Source: Candidatus Bathyarchaeota archaeon
Lineage (GTDB): Archaea; Thermoproteota; Bathyarchaeia; Bathyarchaeales; Bathycorpusculaceae
Direction of reading: 5' to 3'
Assembly (NCBI GenBank): GCA_026014735.1
Contig: JAOZHT010000002.1
Coordinates: forward strand, 682,001 to 746,000
Length of the DNA stretch: 64,000 bases
This document shows positions 25,454 to 34,345 of this stretch, one piece after another. Numbering within the stretch: the stretch's first letter is position 1; each line of letters opens with the position of its first letter. The notes beneath the pieces are model-generated. The model was not told the origin of the DNA. It did no database searches and saw only the letters and a program-made list of their open reading frames with translations. The translations under genes and the position numbers were made by a program.

Positions 25454-26428
25454 TTGGTTGATGAAGCAGGATGGATTGATTTGAAGAAGGTTGCAGTGAA
25501 AGATTACCAGTTCACAGAAAAAATGACTGTTGATGAGCTTGTCGCTCAGATGGATGAGGCATGGGGTTTCACCGCGGGTAAACTCGCCGTCGGCGTATCC
25601 ATAATGGAAGCGATGATTGCCAGCAAGGGCTGCGTCAAGTTCCTCTCATTTACCGCCGACATAGTAGCCACCGGCACCCGAGGGGTCATCCGCGAACTCG
25701 TCAAACGCCGCCTCGTCGACATCATAATAACCACCTGCGGCACACTCGACCACGACGTCGCAAGATGTCACCGCGACTACTACAAGGGCAGCTTCGTCAT
25801 GAACGACAGCAGACTGCATCAGGAGGGCGTCAACAGATTAGGCAACGTTTTGGTGCCAAACGACAGCTACGGCATAATTCTTGAAAAGAAAATCCAGGCT
25901 ATGCTGACTGACCTCTACAACGAAGGCAAAAAGGAGCTGTCCACAACCGAGCTTAGCCGCGAAATCGGCCTACGAATATGCGACGAAACCTCCATACTTT
26001 ACTGGGCAGCCAAAAACAACATCCCCGTCCATGTCCCCGGTATAACCGACGGCTCAGTGGGCTATCAGCTCTGGATGTTTAGCCAAGACCACCGCGACTT
26101 CCGCATAAACCTGCTTAAAGACGAAGGCATGCTGAGCGATTTGATGTTTGACTCCAAGACCACGGGTGCGCTTATCGTGGGCGGAGGCATCAGCAAGCAT
26201 CACACGATCTGGTGGAACCAATTCAAAGACGGTCTTGACTACGTCATCTACATCAGCACAGCGGATGAATGGGATGGCAGTCTCAGCGGAGCCCGGCCAC
26301 GGGAAGCAGTGAGTTGGGGCAAGATCAGCGAGAAAGCCAAACGCGTCATGATTGAAGGCGACGCCACTATGGTGCTGCCGATAATGACCAGCGCGTTGAT
26401 TGACCGGTTGGGCAAAAAACGTTCTTAA
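25454..26428 (+). CDS. dys: Deoxyhypusine synthase
   Basis: The enzyme transfers an aminobutyl group from spermidine to a lysine of aIF5A, using NAD. The 324-residue product has the catalytic lysine in EAVSWGKI, the GGGISKHH stretch, and TADEWDGSLSGARP, which closely follows the eukaryotic/archaeal form. The exact start is uncertain: TTG at 25454 fits a TATA-like ATATTTTTAT at about 25427-25436, while a TTG further on is also possible. A divergent paralogue lies 850 bp downstream on the other strand. Confidence 0.92.
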   Translation: MVDEAGWIDLKKVAVKDYQFTEKMTVDELVAQMDEAWGFTAGKLAVGVSIMEAMIASKGCVKFLSFTADIVATGTRGVIRELVKRRLVDIIITTCGTLDHDVARCHRDYYKGSFVMNDSRLHQEGVNRLGNVLVPNDSYGIILEKKIQAMLTDLYNEGKKELSTTELSREIGLRICDETSILYWAAKNNIPVHVPGITDGSVGYQLWMFSQDHRDFRINLLKDEGMLSDLMFDSKTTGALIVGGGISKHHTIWWNQFKDGLDYVIYISTADEWDGSLSGARPREAVSWGKISEKAKRVMIEGDATMVLPIMTSALIDRLGKKRS

Positions 26429-26443
26429 TTCTCCATTGATGGA

Positions 26444-26884
26444 TCAGCATTTTTTATTGCGGATTATTCCTCTTGACTTTTTTTTGCGCAATAATAGGCT
26501 GCATTCATTTACTGTTATTAAGCGAATATTCTTGTAGACGCCAATTTTTAGAAGATGCCCGTCGCCGCTGACAATATACTCTGCCTTGCCGCTGACCGCC
26601 GTATTTACCACGACATCGTCATCAGGGTCATCCATCACAACCCTAATGTTGGAATCTAATGGAACAACGGTTGCCCGCTGGACAAGGGTAGATACAAATC
26701 GGTTAACAGTCTCGGTTTTAACGCCGAATTTTTCTCTTGACAACACATCAGCCAATTCGGCCAACATGGAAGCAGACAAAACCACCGTATGCTCCTCTAA
26801 CAGTTTAGCAAGTAACTCTCTTGATTTGCCCCCATTAAGAAACGCCGACACTAAAACATTCGTGTCAACGACGACTCGAACCAT
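26444..26884 (-). CDS. PIN-domain ribonuclease, VapC-like toxin
   Basis: The 146-residue protein has the PIN metal-binding pattern: VVDTNVLVSAF at the N-terminus, a central E in MLAELADVLSREKFG, and VMDDPDDDVVVNTAVSG in the C-terminal half. PIN toxins cut RNA. It lies two bases after an AbrB-type gene on the same strand, forming a toxin-antitoxin pair inserted between the two deoxyhypusine-synthase paralogues. Confidence 0.9.
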   Translation of the reverse strand: MVRVVVDTNVLVSAFLNGGKSRELLAKLLEEHTVVLSASMLAELADVLSREKFGVKTETVNRFVSTLVQRATVVPLDSNIRVVMDDPDDDVVVNTAVSGKAEYIVSGDGHLLKIGVYKNIRLITVNECSLLLRKKKSRGIIRNKKC

Positions 26885-26886
26885 AC

Positions 26887-27183
26887 CTAAGCGCCTGTTT
26901 TGGCTCGCTTCTCAATGCGGTACCGCTGGATTTCTTCTAAAATCTCTTTTTCAGGTACCTTTCTGCCGCCTCTTTGCTTGTAAACTTCGCTGAAGAGGCT
27001 TTGCAGTTCCTCTTTTATGGGGGGAATTTCCAGTTTGGTTACCACTATCTTGTCGCCTCTGCGGTAGACTGCAAGTTTTGTTTTGGAAGTGATTTTCAGT
27101 TCCTTTCTGAACCGCTGGGGAATCACGATTTGTCCCTTGGTTCCAACTGTTGCGATTTCAGCTTCGGTTTCTATTTGCCCCAT
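26887..27183 (-). CDS. AbrB/MazE-type DNA-binding antitoxin
   Basis: A 98-residue protein with the swapped-hairpin sequence AEIATVGTKGQIVIPQRFRKEL and IVVTKLEIPPIKEEL, then a basic C-terminal helix likely to wrap the PIN toxin. The ATG at 27183 (MGQIETEAEIA) is chosen over an upstream start because family homology begins there and a TATA-like TTATAC lies just before it. Such antitoxins usually repress their own promoter. Confidence 0.86.
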   Translation of the reverse strand: MGQIETEAEIATVGTKGQIVIPQRFRKELKITSKTKLAVYRRGDKIVVTKLEIPPIKEELQSLFSEVYKQRGGRKVPEKEILEEIQRYRIEKRAKTGA

Positions 27184-27275
27184 AATGCTCAAAGTATAAT
27201 TTTCATACTCACATAAGGTTTTTTCGGAGAAAAGCATGAAATGTAAAAGACGCTAAAAAAAGAAATAAGAGAAGA

Positions 27276-28352
27276 TTAGGCTTTTGGCATATCCTTGAAG
27301 ATCCAGCTCATGTCTGGACCCTTCCGTTTCTCTGGGACACGCTCAGAGAGGGCATGGCATATCAGCGGCAAAGCGATGGTTGCGTCGCAGTAGCAGACCG
27401 CGCGGGAGCCGGTTTGGCTGTTGATTTTGCCCCAGCTGATAGCTTCCTCCAACGTGCAGCCCGATAAGCCGCCCCATTGTGGGCTGTCAGTGGTGATTTG
27501 GATGGCGTACTTGTGGGGGTAATAGTACTCCTGCAGGCTCTTGCGTAAGCCGCCTTTTCTGCCCTCCACGCCCTTATCCTCAGTCATGGGCGAGACAGAG
27601 ATGGCGATGAGCTGTGTGAGATCTTTGGGGACGCCTCCGCCGATGTAGACGACGCCGACTTCCTTGGTTTTGGTGCCGATACTCACGAACTGGTCAAATT
27701 CCTTGACGCTGTCGATGTGGACGTTGTGTCCCTGGTTTTTAGCGAGCAAAAACGTTTCGCCGTATGCGCTGTCCACCATGGCTGGGCTGAAGATGGGGAC
27801 GCCGTTGGCTGCTGCAACCGCGCTGATGGCGGGGATGTTTTTTTTGCCCAGGTACTTGCCTAATCCGTAGAGGAACTCAGCGCTGGTGTAGTAGTAGTCC
27901 TGTTTGCAGGTCATCACGTAGTCAGTGACGAGGGTTTCCATTTCTCGGTAGTCGGTTTCTTTGCCGAAGACGTCGTAGTAGCGGTTCACATCTGCGTCTA
28001 GCAGGGTTGCGTCGTCGACCATGTGGCTGCCCTGATAGTAACCCAGTCCCATGGCGTCCACGATGTCCTCCGAGACGTTGGCGCCCGTGGAGACGAGCAC
28101 GTCTATGAAGCGATTCTCCATAAGCCAGTTAATGATGGTCCATTGCCCCGCCGTTGACATGGAGCCAGCGAAGCCCATGGCGATGACGAGGTCTTTTTCG
28201 CGGATCATGTTTTCCCAGACATCGACGGCTTCGCCCAGTTTGCGTCCCTGATAGGCGGTTTTGCCCATTTCGGATAGGAGCTTGGAAATCGGTTTCTGCT
28301 TGGATACCTTGATGGGTTCCAGTTTCTTTTGGAAGTAGGAGTCGTTACTCAT
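27276..28352 (-). CDS. Deoxyhypusine-synthase-like protein (second paralogue, bacterial-like type)
   Basis: This 358-residue protein shares the catalytic lysine motif EEAISWGKI and NAD-binding loops (VVYIGGGVPKDL), but it carries PQWGGLSGCTL where the paralogue at 25454 has EWDGSLSGARP, and insertions around VSPMTEDKGVEGRKGG. This form is typical of DHS-like proteins in bacteria and some archaea, often labelled homospermidine synthase-like. It may make a polyamine rather than deoxyhypusine. The ATG follows a TATA-like GCATATTAAC. Confidence 0.86.
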   Translation of the reverse strand: MSNDSYFQKKLEPIKVSKQKPISKLLSEMGKTAYQGRKLGEAVDVWENMIREKDLVIAMGFAGSMSTAGQWTIINWLMENRFIDVLVSTGANVSEDIVDAMGLGYYQGSHMVDDATLLDADVNRYYDVFGKETDYREMETLVTDYVMTCKQDYYYTSAEFLYGLGKYLGKKNIPAISAVAAANGVPIFSPAMVDSAYGETFLLAKNQGHNVHIDSVKEFDQFVSIGTKTKEVGVVYIGGGVPKDLTQLIAISVSPMTEDKGVEGRKGGLRKSLQEYYYPHKYAIQITTDSPQWGGLSGCTLEEAISWGKINSQTGSRAVCYCDATIALPLICHALSERVPEKRKGPDMSWIFKDMPKA

Positions 28353-28884
28353 TGTTAATATGCACCGCGTTTCTAATTATTGGGCAGGTATTTGAAATTT
28401 GTTATTGCCCAAAACAGCATCTACGCCAGATTGGTCAGGTTCCGCCTGTTTTATTGGCCGGATGAGACCTGGCTGGGGATTTCTTTGTTGATGCATGGGC
28501 AGCTGAACTTTTTTTTCTTTAGTTGTTGTTGTGGGGGACCCCTCTTTATTCAACAACAAGCAGCGAATAGAGTAAAAACAACGCTTTTTGGCAATGGGCG
28601 CTTTGGCATATTGCAGGCTGGTTGTGCAATCCGCCACAAGCTGAACAGCAGAAAGTTTTGGCCTACGATAGGGCTGTTAAAAATGGCCTGCGCTTCATAT
28701 TCACGTTTGCCCGGTCAGAGGCAATTAAGACCTTGTCAGTAATGATTCTCTCTTGAAGCCGGTAGCTTTGCTTTGAACCTGTTTTGTTACTTTTTATAAT
28801 TTTGTTTATTTTTGAGGAATTATTGCATAATAAGTTCAGTAAATCTTAAATCTATCTCAAGATCCTAAAATTATATGTGGAAAA
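28353..28884. other. Intergenic region holding a conserved structured element
   Basis: Over 500 bases without a confident protein gene separate the second DHS-like gene from the membrane-anchored protein. Its centre (28521-28671) is homologous to a second intergenic region at 57.9 kb. The rest shows only short T-rich tracts. Confidence 0.6.
28521..28671 (-). ncRNA. Copy A of a two-copy intergenic element, candidate structured RNA
   Basis: Read on the minus strand, this stretch aligns with 57871-58021 on the plus strand. Shared blocks include GCTTGTGGC, TGCACAACC, GCCTGCAAT and TAAAGAGGGGTCC. One hairpin, TTGTG with CACAA around an 8-base loop, is kept in both copies. A second has the conserved loop TAAAGAGGGGTCC closed by TTGTTGTTG/CAACAACAA here (28523-28531 with 28551-28559) but by a different stem in copy B. 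A short frame also runs through it, and its first codons partly match copy B, so a tiny protein is not excluded. The transcribed strand is inferred. Confidence 0.55.
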
Positions 28885-29499
28885 ATGAAGCCTTGGATTC
28901 TATTAGTAGGCACGTTAGGGCTCATAATCATCATTATAACAGGCGTATTTTTGACATCTGCAACACCGAAGTCGCCGAGAAGGCAAGAGTATGACCTTAA
29001 CGTTGAAGTAAACCAGGGGTATTTCAAGGTCTGGAACACGTCTGTCGACTCTGGAATCAGCTACAAGCAATTAATAGCCTGTGTCTTGTTTGTTAACGTC
29101 ACCAATACATCCGACAAAGAGATGGCTATCACCCGCGCAACAATAACGGAGACATATGGTATAATTGGCTATAGAATCGATTTCATCGACAGCGAATCCT
29201 ATATTTTCCCCCCGAATAGCTCTAAATTGCTGTCTCTAAGTAACGTCGGCGGTTTACACGGTCTTAAAGAAAATTTGGCGTTTTTCGAAAGGTCACATAG
29301 GCTCGAAGTTACCACGCGTCTTATTTTCAAAGGCACCGAAGGAAATGACCTTGGTGGCGCTTACTGTAGGGTCAAAATGGATTTAAGACAAGTGGGCGAT
29401 GGCGAATATGTTTGGGGCAACCTAACGGAGAATTCATACCTTCTTTTTGGGATCCGACTACCCATCGACGTAGGAATCAATAACGAAAGATATCCCTAA
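28885..29499 (+). CDS. Membrane-anchored extracellular protein, unknown function
   Basis: The 204-residue protein has an N-terminal membrane helix (about residues 4-24, WILLVGTLGLIIIIITGVF), then an extracytoplasmic domain predicted to be mostly beta (IACVLFVNVTNTSDKEMAI, later RLEVTTRLIFKGTEG). The NVTNTSDK stretch resembles archaeal domains that compare intrinsic and bound ligands, but no family is certain. A TATA-like AAATTATATG lies close before the ATG, so the mRNA is probably leaderless or nearly so. Confidence 0.72.
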   Translation: MKPWILLVGTLGLIIIIITGVFLTSATPKSPRRQEYDLNVEVNQGYFKVWNTSVDSGISYKQLIACVLFVNVTNTSDKEMAITRATITETYGIIGYRIDFIDSESYIFPPNSSKLLSLSNVGGLHGLKENLAFFERSHRLEVTTRLIFKGTEGNDLGGAYCRVKMDLRQVGDGEYVWGNLTENSYLLFGIRLPIDVGINNERYP

Positions 29500-29563
29500 A
29501 AAAGAAAAATACGCTCCCTTCTATTCTCCGCCAGTTGCAGGCAGAGCAACAGAGGATTTGCGT

Positions 29564-31114
29564 TTATTCCCACTCTATGGTTGCCGGCGGCTTATGCGTC
29601 ACATCATACACGACGCGGGTCACCTGCGGAATCTCGTTAGTTATCCTTGTGGATATCCGCTCCAGCACGCTGTAGGGTAGCTTGGCAAAGCTGGCAGTCA
29701 TGGCTTCCCGGCTCTCCATAGCGCGGACAGCCACCACAAACCCGTATGCCCGTGCGTCACCCTTCACGCCCGTTGCCTTGGTGTCGGTGACCACTGAGAA
29801 GTACTGCCACAGTGACTCGGCGAAATCGCATTTCTCGATTTCTTCCCGCACAATTTTGTCGCTGCGCTTGGCGATACGCACCTTCTCCTCAGTCAATGGA
29901 CCAATAATGCGTACTGCTAGGCCGGGGCCTGGGAAGGGCTGGCGGTTAACGATTTCTTTGGGTAAATTCAGCATCCGCGCTACCTTGCGCACCTCGTCTT
30001 TGTAGAGGTCACGTAGGGGCTCGAGGATTTTTTTGAACTTGATTTTCTCGGGTAACCCGGCGACGTTGTGGTGGGATTTGATTTTGTCGCTGTTTTTGCG
30101 GAAGCCCGATTCGATGCGGTCAGGGTAGATGGTGCCCTGTAGGAGGTACTCAGCGCCTGAGGTGTTGGCGATTTCCTCGAAGACACGGATGAATTCTTCC
30201 CCCATGATTTTGCGTTTGGTTTCGGGTTCAGTGACGCCTCGAAGCTTATTCATGAAGCGTTCCTGCGCGTCGGCGACGACGAAGTTTATGTCGAATTTCT
30301 CAAATGCCTTGCGGATAGCTTCGGTTTCGCCTTCCCGCATAAAGCCATGGTCAACATACACCGCAGTTAACTTCTCACCCAAAGCTTTGGCTGCTAATGC
30401 CGTGGCGACGCTGGAGTCTATGCCGCCGCTTAACCCAATGATGGCTCTTGCACCGTTGGTTTCAGTTTGGATTTCCTTAACCATCTTGCCGATGAGGTCC
30501 TCCATCTGCCAGTTTGCCTCTGCCTTGCAAACCTGAAAGATAAAGTTCTCCAGCATCTTCATGCCGTGCTCGGTGTGGATGACTTCGGGGTGCCACTGTA
30601 AGCCGTAGATGGGGCGGGTTTTGTGGCGGAACGCGGCGACGGGGCAGTTTTCCGTGTGGGCAAGTGCTTCAAAACCCGGCGGCGGAGCCATAACGGTGTC
30701 GCCGTGGCTCATCCAGACCTGCTCGTTTTGGCCCAGGCCCTCAAGGATGCCGACGGGTTTATCAATGGAGACCTGTGCGATGCCGTATTCCTTGCAGGCG
30801 GCGGGTTCGACTCTGCCGCTGGTTACCTGCGCGAGCAGCTGGTGCCCATAGCATAAGCCCAGCATGGGCAAGTTAACTTCGAGGATGCGGGGATGCAGCT
30901 TGGGCGCGTTGGGTTCATACACGCTTGAGGGTCCACCGGAGAGGATTAAGCCCTTCACGTTGAATTGGTTGCCCAGCGCCGCGACTTCCTCGGGGGAGAT
31001 GTCATGGGGCACGATTTCGCTGTATACGCCGTGCTCGCGGATTCTTCTTCCGATAAGGTGGCAGTATTGTCCGCCGAAATCCAAGACAAGGATGGTGTCG
31101 TATTTAGTTGGCAT
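29564..31114 (-). CDS. guaA: GMP synthase, glutamine-hydrolysing (fused two-domain form)
   Basis: GMP synthase converts XMP to GMP. The 516-residue product holds both halves: a glutamine amidotransferase with the nucleophile cysteine in MLGLCYGHQLL and the dyad in LQWHPEV, then an ATP pyrophosphatase with GLSGGIDSSVA and the C-terminal dimerisation domain ending THKPPATIEWE. Many archaea split these into two genes. The ATG at 31114 is chosen because a TTAAATTAT box about 35 bases upstream implies a short leader. Confidence 0.96.
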   Translation of the reverse strand: MPTKYDTILVLDFGGQYCHLIGRRIREHGVYSEIVPHDISPEEVAALGNQFNVKGLILSGGPSSVYEPNAPKLHPRILEVNLPMLGLCYGHQLLAQVTSGRVEPAACKEYGIAQVSIDKPVGILEGLGQNEQVWMSHGDTVMAPPPGFEALAHTENCPVAAFRHKTRPIYGLQWHPEVIHTEHGMKMLENFIFQVCKAEANWQMEDLIGKMVKEIQTETNGARAIIGLSGGIDSSVATALAAKALGEKLTAVYVDHGFMREGETEAIRKAFEKFDINFVVADAQERFMNKLRGVTEPETKRKIMGEEFIRVFEEIANTSGAEYLLQGTIYPDRIESGFRKNSDKIKSHHNVAGLPEKIKFKKILEPLRDLYKDEVRKVARMLNLPKEIVNRQPFPGPGLAVRIIGPLTEEKVRIAKRSDKIVREEIEKCDFAESLWQYFSVVTDTKATGVKGDARAYGFVVAVRAMESREAMTASFAKLPYSVLERISTRITNEIPQVTRVVYDVTHKPPATIEWE

Positions 31115-31324
31115 TTTAGGCTCAGAACTATCTGGGTTTAGCGGATAATTTAAGATTCCTGTCAGGTTTATGTTAAACACACCCACCCCTGACAGTTTGC
31201 TCCTAACTTTCGCCTGTCTTTGCCCCTGAAAAAACTAAACTTTTATAAACTTAACTGTAAGATAATCAGAAGTGTGTTCCATAAAACAGGGTTAAACTGA
31301 AAAAACGTACAGGAGAAAATCACT

Positions 31325-31768
31325 ATGGAATTAAGCGACACAGACGTTAAAATCCTCAAGGGCCTGCTAGAAGACGCAAGGTTTAGCAGCCGCCAAATCG
31401 CCAAAAACGTCGGCGTATCCGTAGGCACGGTTCTGTCTAGAATAAAAAAGATGGAAGACGATGGCCTCATCAAAGGCTACTCCGTTATACTGGACCATGA
31501 GAAACTTGGTTTCCAGTTGACTGTAGTGACTGAAATCACTGTTTCCAAAGGCAGATTGGTAGAGACAGAAAACGAGATAGCGAAAATCCAAAACGTATGC
31601 GGAGTCTACGACGTCACCGGCCTCACCGATGCCGTTATAATCGCCAAGTTCAAGAGCCGCGAAGACCTCGGAGCCTTCACTAAACGGCTGCTGGCATTGC
31701 CCTACATCGAACGCACCAACACCCACGTCGTGCTTAACACGGTTAAAGAGAACTTCCGCCTACTCTAG
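31325..31768 (+). CDS. Lrp/AsnC family transcriptional regulator
   Basis: The 147-residue protein has an N-terminal winged helix (DTDVKILKGLLEDARFSSRQIAKNVGVSVGTVLSRIKKME, in pieces) and a C-terminal RAM ligand domain (VCGVYDVTGLTDAVIIAKF). These regulators respond to amino acids. AGGAG lies before the ATG, and a strong TATA (CTTTTATAAAC, near 31239-31249) lies about 80 bases upstream, giving an unusually long leader for this window. It is divergent from guaA. Confidence 0.92.
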   Translation: MELSDTDVKILKGLLEDARFSSRQIAKNVGVSVGTVLSRIKKMEDDGLIKGYSVILDHEKLGFQLTVVTEITVSKGRLVETENEIAKIQNVCGVYDVTGLTDAVIIAKFKSREDLGAFTKRLLALPYIERTNTHVVLNTVKENFRLL

Positions 31769-31881
31769 GCGCCCTATTCCCCGTTTATGCCACTTCGTTT
31801 CTAGTTAGTGCCAACTCTGCTGGATATGCTGCTGGAGCATAACAATTAAAATCTCGCCCGCCTGTGGTTTCTTTGGGACCT

Positions 31882-33216
31882 ATGCGGTATTTTTTGGGGG
31901 ACAAAGCAGCCGAAGCAAAAGCCCTCGTATGCGACAAAAAATTGGTTGTCGCGCTGTTTGCAGTCTTCTTCATTTTAGAATCCATTTTGGCAATCTGGAC
32001 AGGGCACGAATACGACATGTCCATCTGGTTTAACACGGGAAAACTCATCAGCCAAGGAGCCAACATCTACCTGCCCCAAGACCACATCGGCTACCCCCCG
32101 CTCTGGCCGCTCTGGTGCGGCGCCTCCTACAGCCTCTACCTCTCCTTGGGCGCCAACATCGAGGTTTGGCGTTACCTCATAAAGTTGCCCCTGATAATTG
32201 CCCATTTAGCCCTCGCCTACGCCGTAGCCGCCTTCGCCGCCAAGCGCTTTGGGCAGAGCGTAGGAAGAAAAATCTTCCTCTTCGCCCTAGCTTGGAGCTT
32301 CTTTATTTTTGTGGGGGCAATGTGGGGACAAATCAACGTTCTTAGCGCATTGCTGACTTTTCTGGCGTTCCAAGCCACCGTCGAGAAGCACACCGACAGG
32401 GGCGCAGTGTTTTTGGGTTTGGCAATTGCCCTCAAAATCTACCCTCTCGTGGCGTTGCCCGCATTCCTCATCTACGTGGCGGGCACAAAAAGCCAACGGG
32501 CTGCAGCCAAATTTTTGGCCTTCGCCGTGGCGCTGCCCGCCGCCATCATAGGCGCAGTTTTTGCAGTTTTCCAGTGGAACCCCATGGTTGCTGTTGGTGT
32601 GGTGCTTAATTCTTCGCCGTCCCTTGAAGCCAGCCAACTGGTGATTGCCGGGGGCTGCATGAATGTGTGGAGTTTTATTGGGCTCTTCGGGGTGGATATG
32701 GCTTGGCAGCTGCCTTTCCGGATGCTTTGGCTGCCGCTTCTGCTAGGCGCGGGGGTCTGGTGGTTCAGAAAGGGTCTGCGGGATGAGGCAGGCTTTGCAG
32801 TTGCCATCGTGTCTTTTTATGTGCTGTTTATGGTGAGTTTCCCCTGGGTTTCAGAGCAGTCCTTCCTTGATTTGCTGCCGTTTCTTTTCCTGATTATCTT
32901 CGCCTACAGGCCCCGGCGGGTTTACCTGTATTTTCTGGTTGCAATCCAACTGCTAATTTACCTCTTCACCGTCGCCAACCAAAACCTCTACATCCTAAAG
33001 CCCCTGCTGACAGCCTACTCGCCCTCAACCCTTCAAGCAATAGATATCTTCTACGGGGGCAACCCTGCGCTTTTGGTGGCGGTGAGGGGGCTGCTGGGTT
33101 TGTTGGTGAGTGTGTCTCTGCTGCTTTTTTTGGCAATGCTCCTTAAACCAGAGCTTCTTCAATATGCCCAAAACGCCCTAAAGCGCGGCGCAAAAAAGGA
33201 AAGGTTTGACGCTTAA
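31882..33216 (+). CDS. Polytopic membrane glycosyltransferase-like protein (GT87/DUF2029-like)
   Basis: The product of about 444 residues has roughly ten membrane helices. After the first helix an extracytoplasmic loop contains HEYDMSIWFNTGKL, with an Asp typical of GT-C enzymes, and later GYPPLWPLW and LAIALKIYPLVALPAF, which match GT87 mannosyltransferases using polyprenyl-phosphate sugars. It probably adds a sugar to a lipid or surface glycan. The stop overlaps the convergent serine acetyltransferase stop in a TTAA. Confidence 0.8.
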   Translation: MRYFLGDKAAEAKALVCDKKLVVALFAVFFILESILAIWTGHEYDMSIWFNTGKLISQGANIYLPQDHIGYPPLWPLWCGASYSLYLSLGANIEVWRYLIKLPLIIAHLALAYAVAAFAAKRFGQSVGRKIFLFALAWSFFIFVGAMWGQINVLSALLTFLAFQATVEKHTDRGAVFLGLAIALKIYPLVALPAFLIYVAGTKSQRAAAKFLAFAVALPAAIIGAVFAVFQWNPMVAVGVVLNSSPSLEASQLVIAGGCMNVWSFIGLFGVDMAWQLPFRMLWLPLLLGAGVWWFRKGLRDEAGFAVAIVSFYVLFMVSFPWVSEQSFLDLLPFLFLIIFAYRPRRVYLYFLVAIQLLIYLFTVANQNLYILKPLLTAYSPSTLQAIDIFYGGNPALLVAVRGLLGLLVSVSLLLFLAMLLKPELLQYAQNALKRGAKKERFDA

Positions 33217-34277
33217 GCTTTCGGTTTTGTTGCCTGATGGTTCTCCATCTTGTACTTCTGCTCGGGTTCCGCGATGGTGATTTTGGTTCCCGACGCCACA
33301 GGTCCTGTTAGCCAAACGTTTCCGCCGATAACCACGTTGTCGCCAATCACCGTCTCCGCGCCCAGAAGCGTTGCGCCAGAGTAAATGACGACGTTGTTTC
33401 CTACCGTGGGGTGACGTTTGCGTCCCTTTATGATGTTGCCTTTCTCGTCCTTGGGGAAACTCAGCGCGCCCAAAGTGACGCCCTGATAGAGTTTAACGTT
33501 GTCGCCGATCTCCGCGGTTTCACCAATCACCACGCCTGTGCCGTGGTCGATGAAGAAGTTCTTGCCGATTTTAGCGCCCGGATGAATGTCGATGCCCGTT
33601 AAGGAATGCATATGCTCACTCATTATCCTTGGAATCATCGGTACACCGCTTAGGTAAAGCTCATGAGCTAAGCGGTAAGTAGCTATCGCCAGCACACAGG
33701 GGTAGCTGAGGATCACTTCCTCGTTGCTGACCGCCGCGGGGTCGCCGCTGTAGGCAGCTTGGATGTCGCCGCTGAGTTCCGCGCGGATACGCGGCAGCTC
33801 CTCGAGTAATTCACGTACCACAACATGCGCCCGTTTCTGGCAGATGTCCTGGGGGCACTCGCTGATTTTTCGGCAAATATACTTAAGGCTCTTCTCGACT
33901 TCGCCGGTGAGGCGCGTGTAGACGCTGGTGAGTTTGCTGCCCAGATGATATTTGATGTTGGCTCTGGTGAGTTCTGGCTCTCCAAGGTAGCCGGGGAAAA
34001 GCACGGTGAAGAGGTCCTCGAGGACTTCGACGACGGCTTGTTTGGAGGGTAAATCGCGTCCTTCCAGGTGGTCCATGCCGCCGAATTTCTTGTAGGTAAC
34101 CATGATTTCGTCCACTATATCCGGTAGCCCTCGGATAACCCAGTCCTGCTCCACTTCGGAGTTGTGGTGCATGAGCGTTTCTATCATGTGGTCTGGGTTC
34201 CAGCAGTCAATGTTGCGGTTTCTTTCTCTGCATTCTTTGCAGTCTTTTGGGCTAGGCTGGTCTGCATTTACAGTCAT
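33213..34277 (-). CDS. cysE: Serine O-acetyltransferase (EpsC/SAT type)
   Basis: SAT makes O-acetylserine for cysteine synthesis. The 354-residue product has a long helical N-terminal domain and then the left-handed beta-helix with MHSLTGIDIHPGAKIG, FFIDHGTGVVIGETAEIG, and HPTVGNNVVIYSGATLLG. The catalytic D-H pair is in FIDHGTG. The N-terminus carries a C-x2-C-x8-C motif (CKECRERNRNIDC) not usual in bacterial SAT. It lies 68 bp downstream of cysK on the same strand, with its own TATA-like CTTATATT. Confidence 0.92.
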   Translation of the reverse strand: MTVNADQPSPKDCKECRERNRNIDCWNPDHMIETLMHHNSEVEQDWVIRGLPDIVDEIMVTYKKFGGMDHLEGRDLPSKQAVVEVLEDLFTVLFPGYLGEPELTRANIKYHLGSKLTSVYTRLTGEVEKSLKYICRKISECPQDICQKRAHVVVRELLEELPRIRAELSGDIQAAYSGDPAAVSNEEVILSYPCVLAIATYRLAHELYLSGVPMIPRIMSEHMHSLTGIDIHPGAKIGKNFFIDHGTGVVIGETAEIGDNVKLYQGVTLGALSFPKDEKGNIIKGRKRHPTVGNNVVIYSGATLLGAETVIGDNVVIGGNVWLTGPVASGTKITIAEPEQKYKMENHQATKPKA

Positions 34278-34345
34278 GTTGTGTCCCTTTCCCCAAATAT
34301 TACAGGCGGGGGAATATAAGAGAAGCGTCGCGGGGGGCGCTCAAG

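Noticed and set aside
28377-28637. 86-codon protein gene on the minus strand
   Set aside because: The frame runs through the conserved RNA-like element, lacks a ribosome-binding site, and the homologous frame in the second copy stops early.
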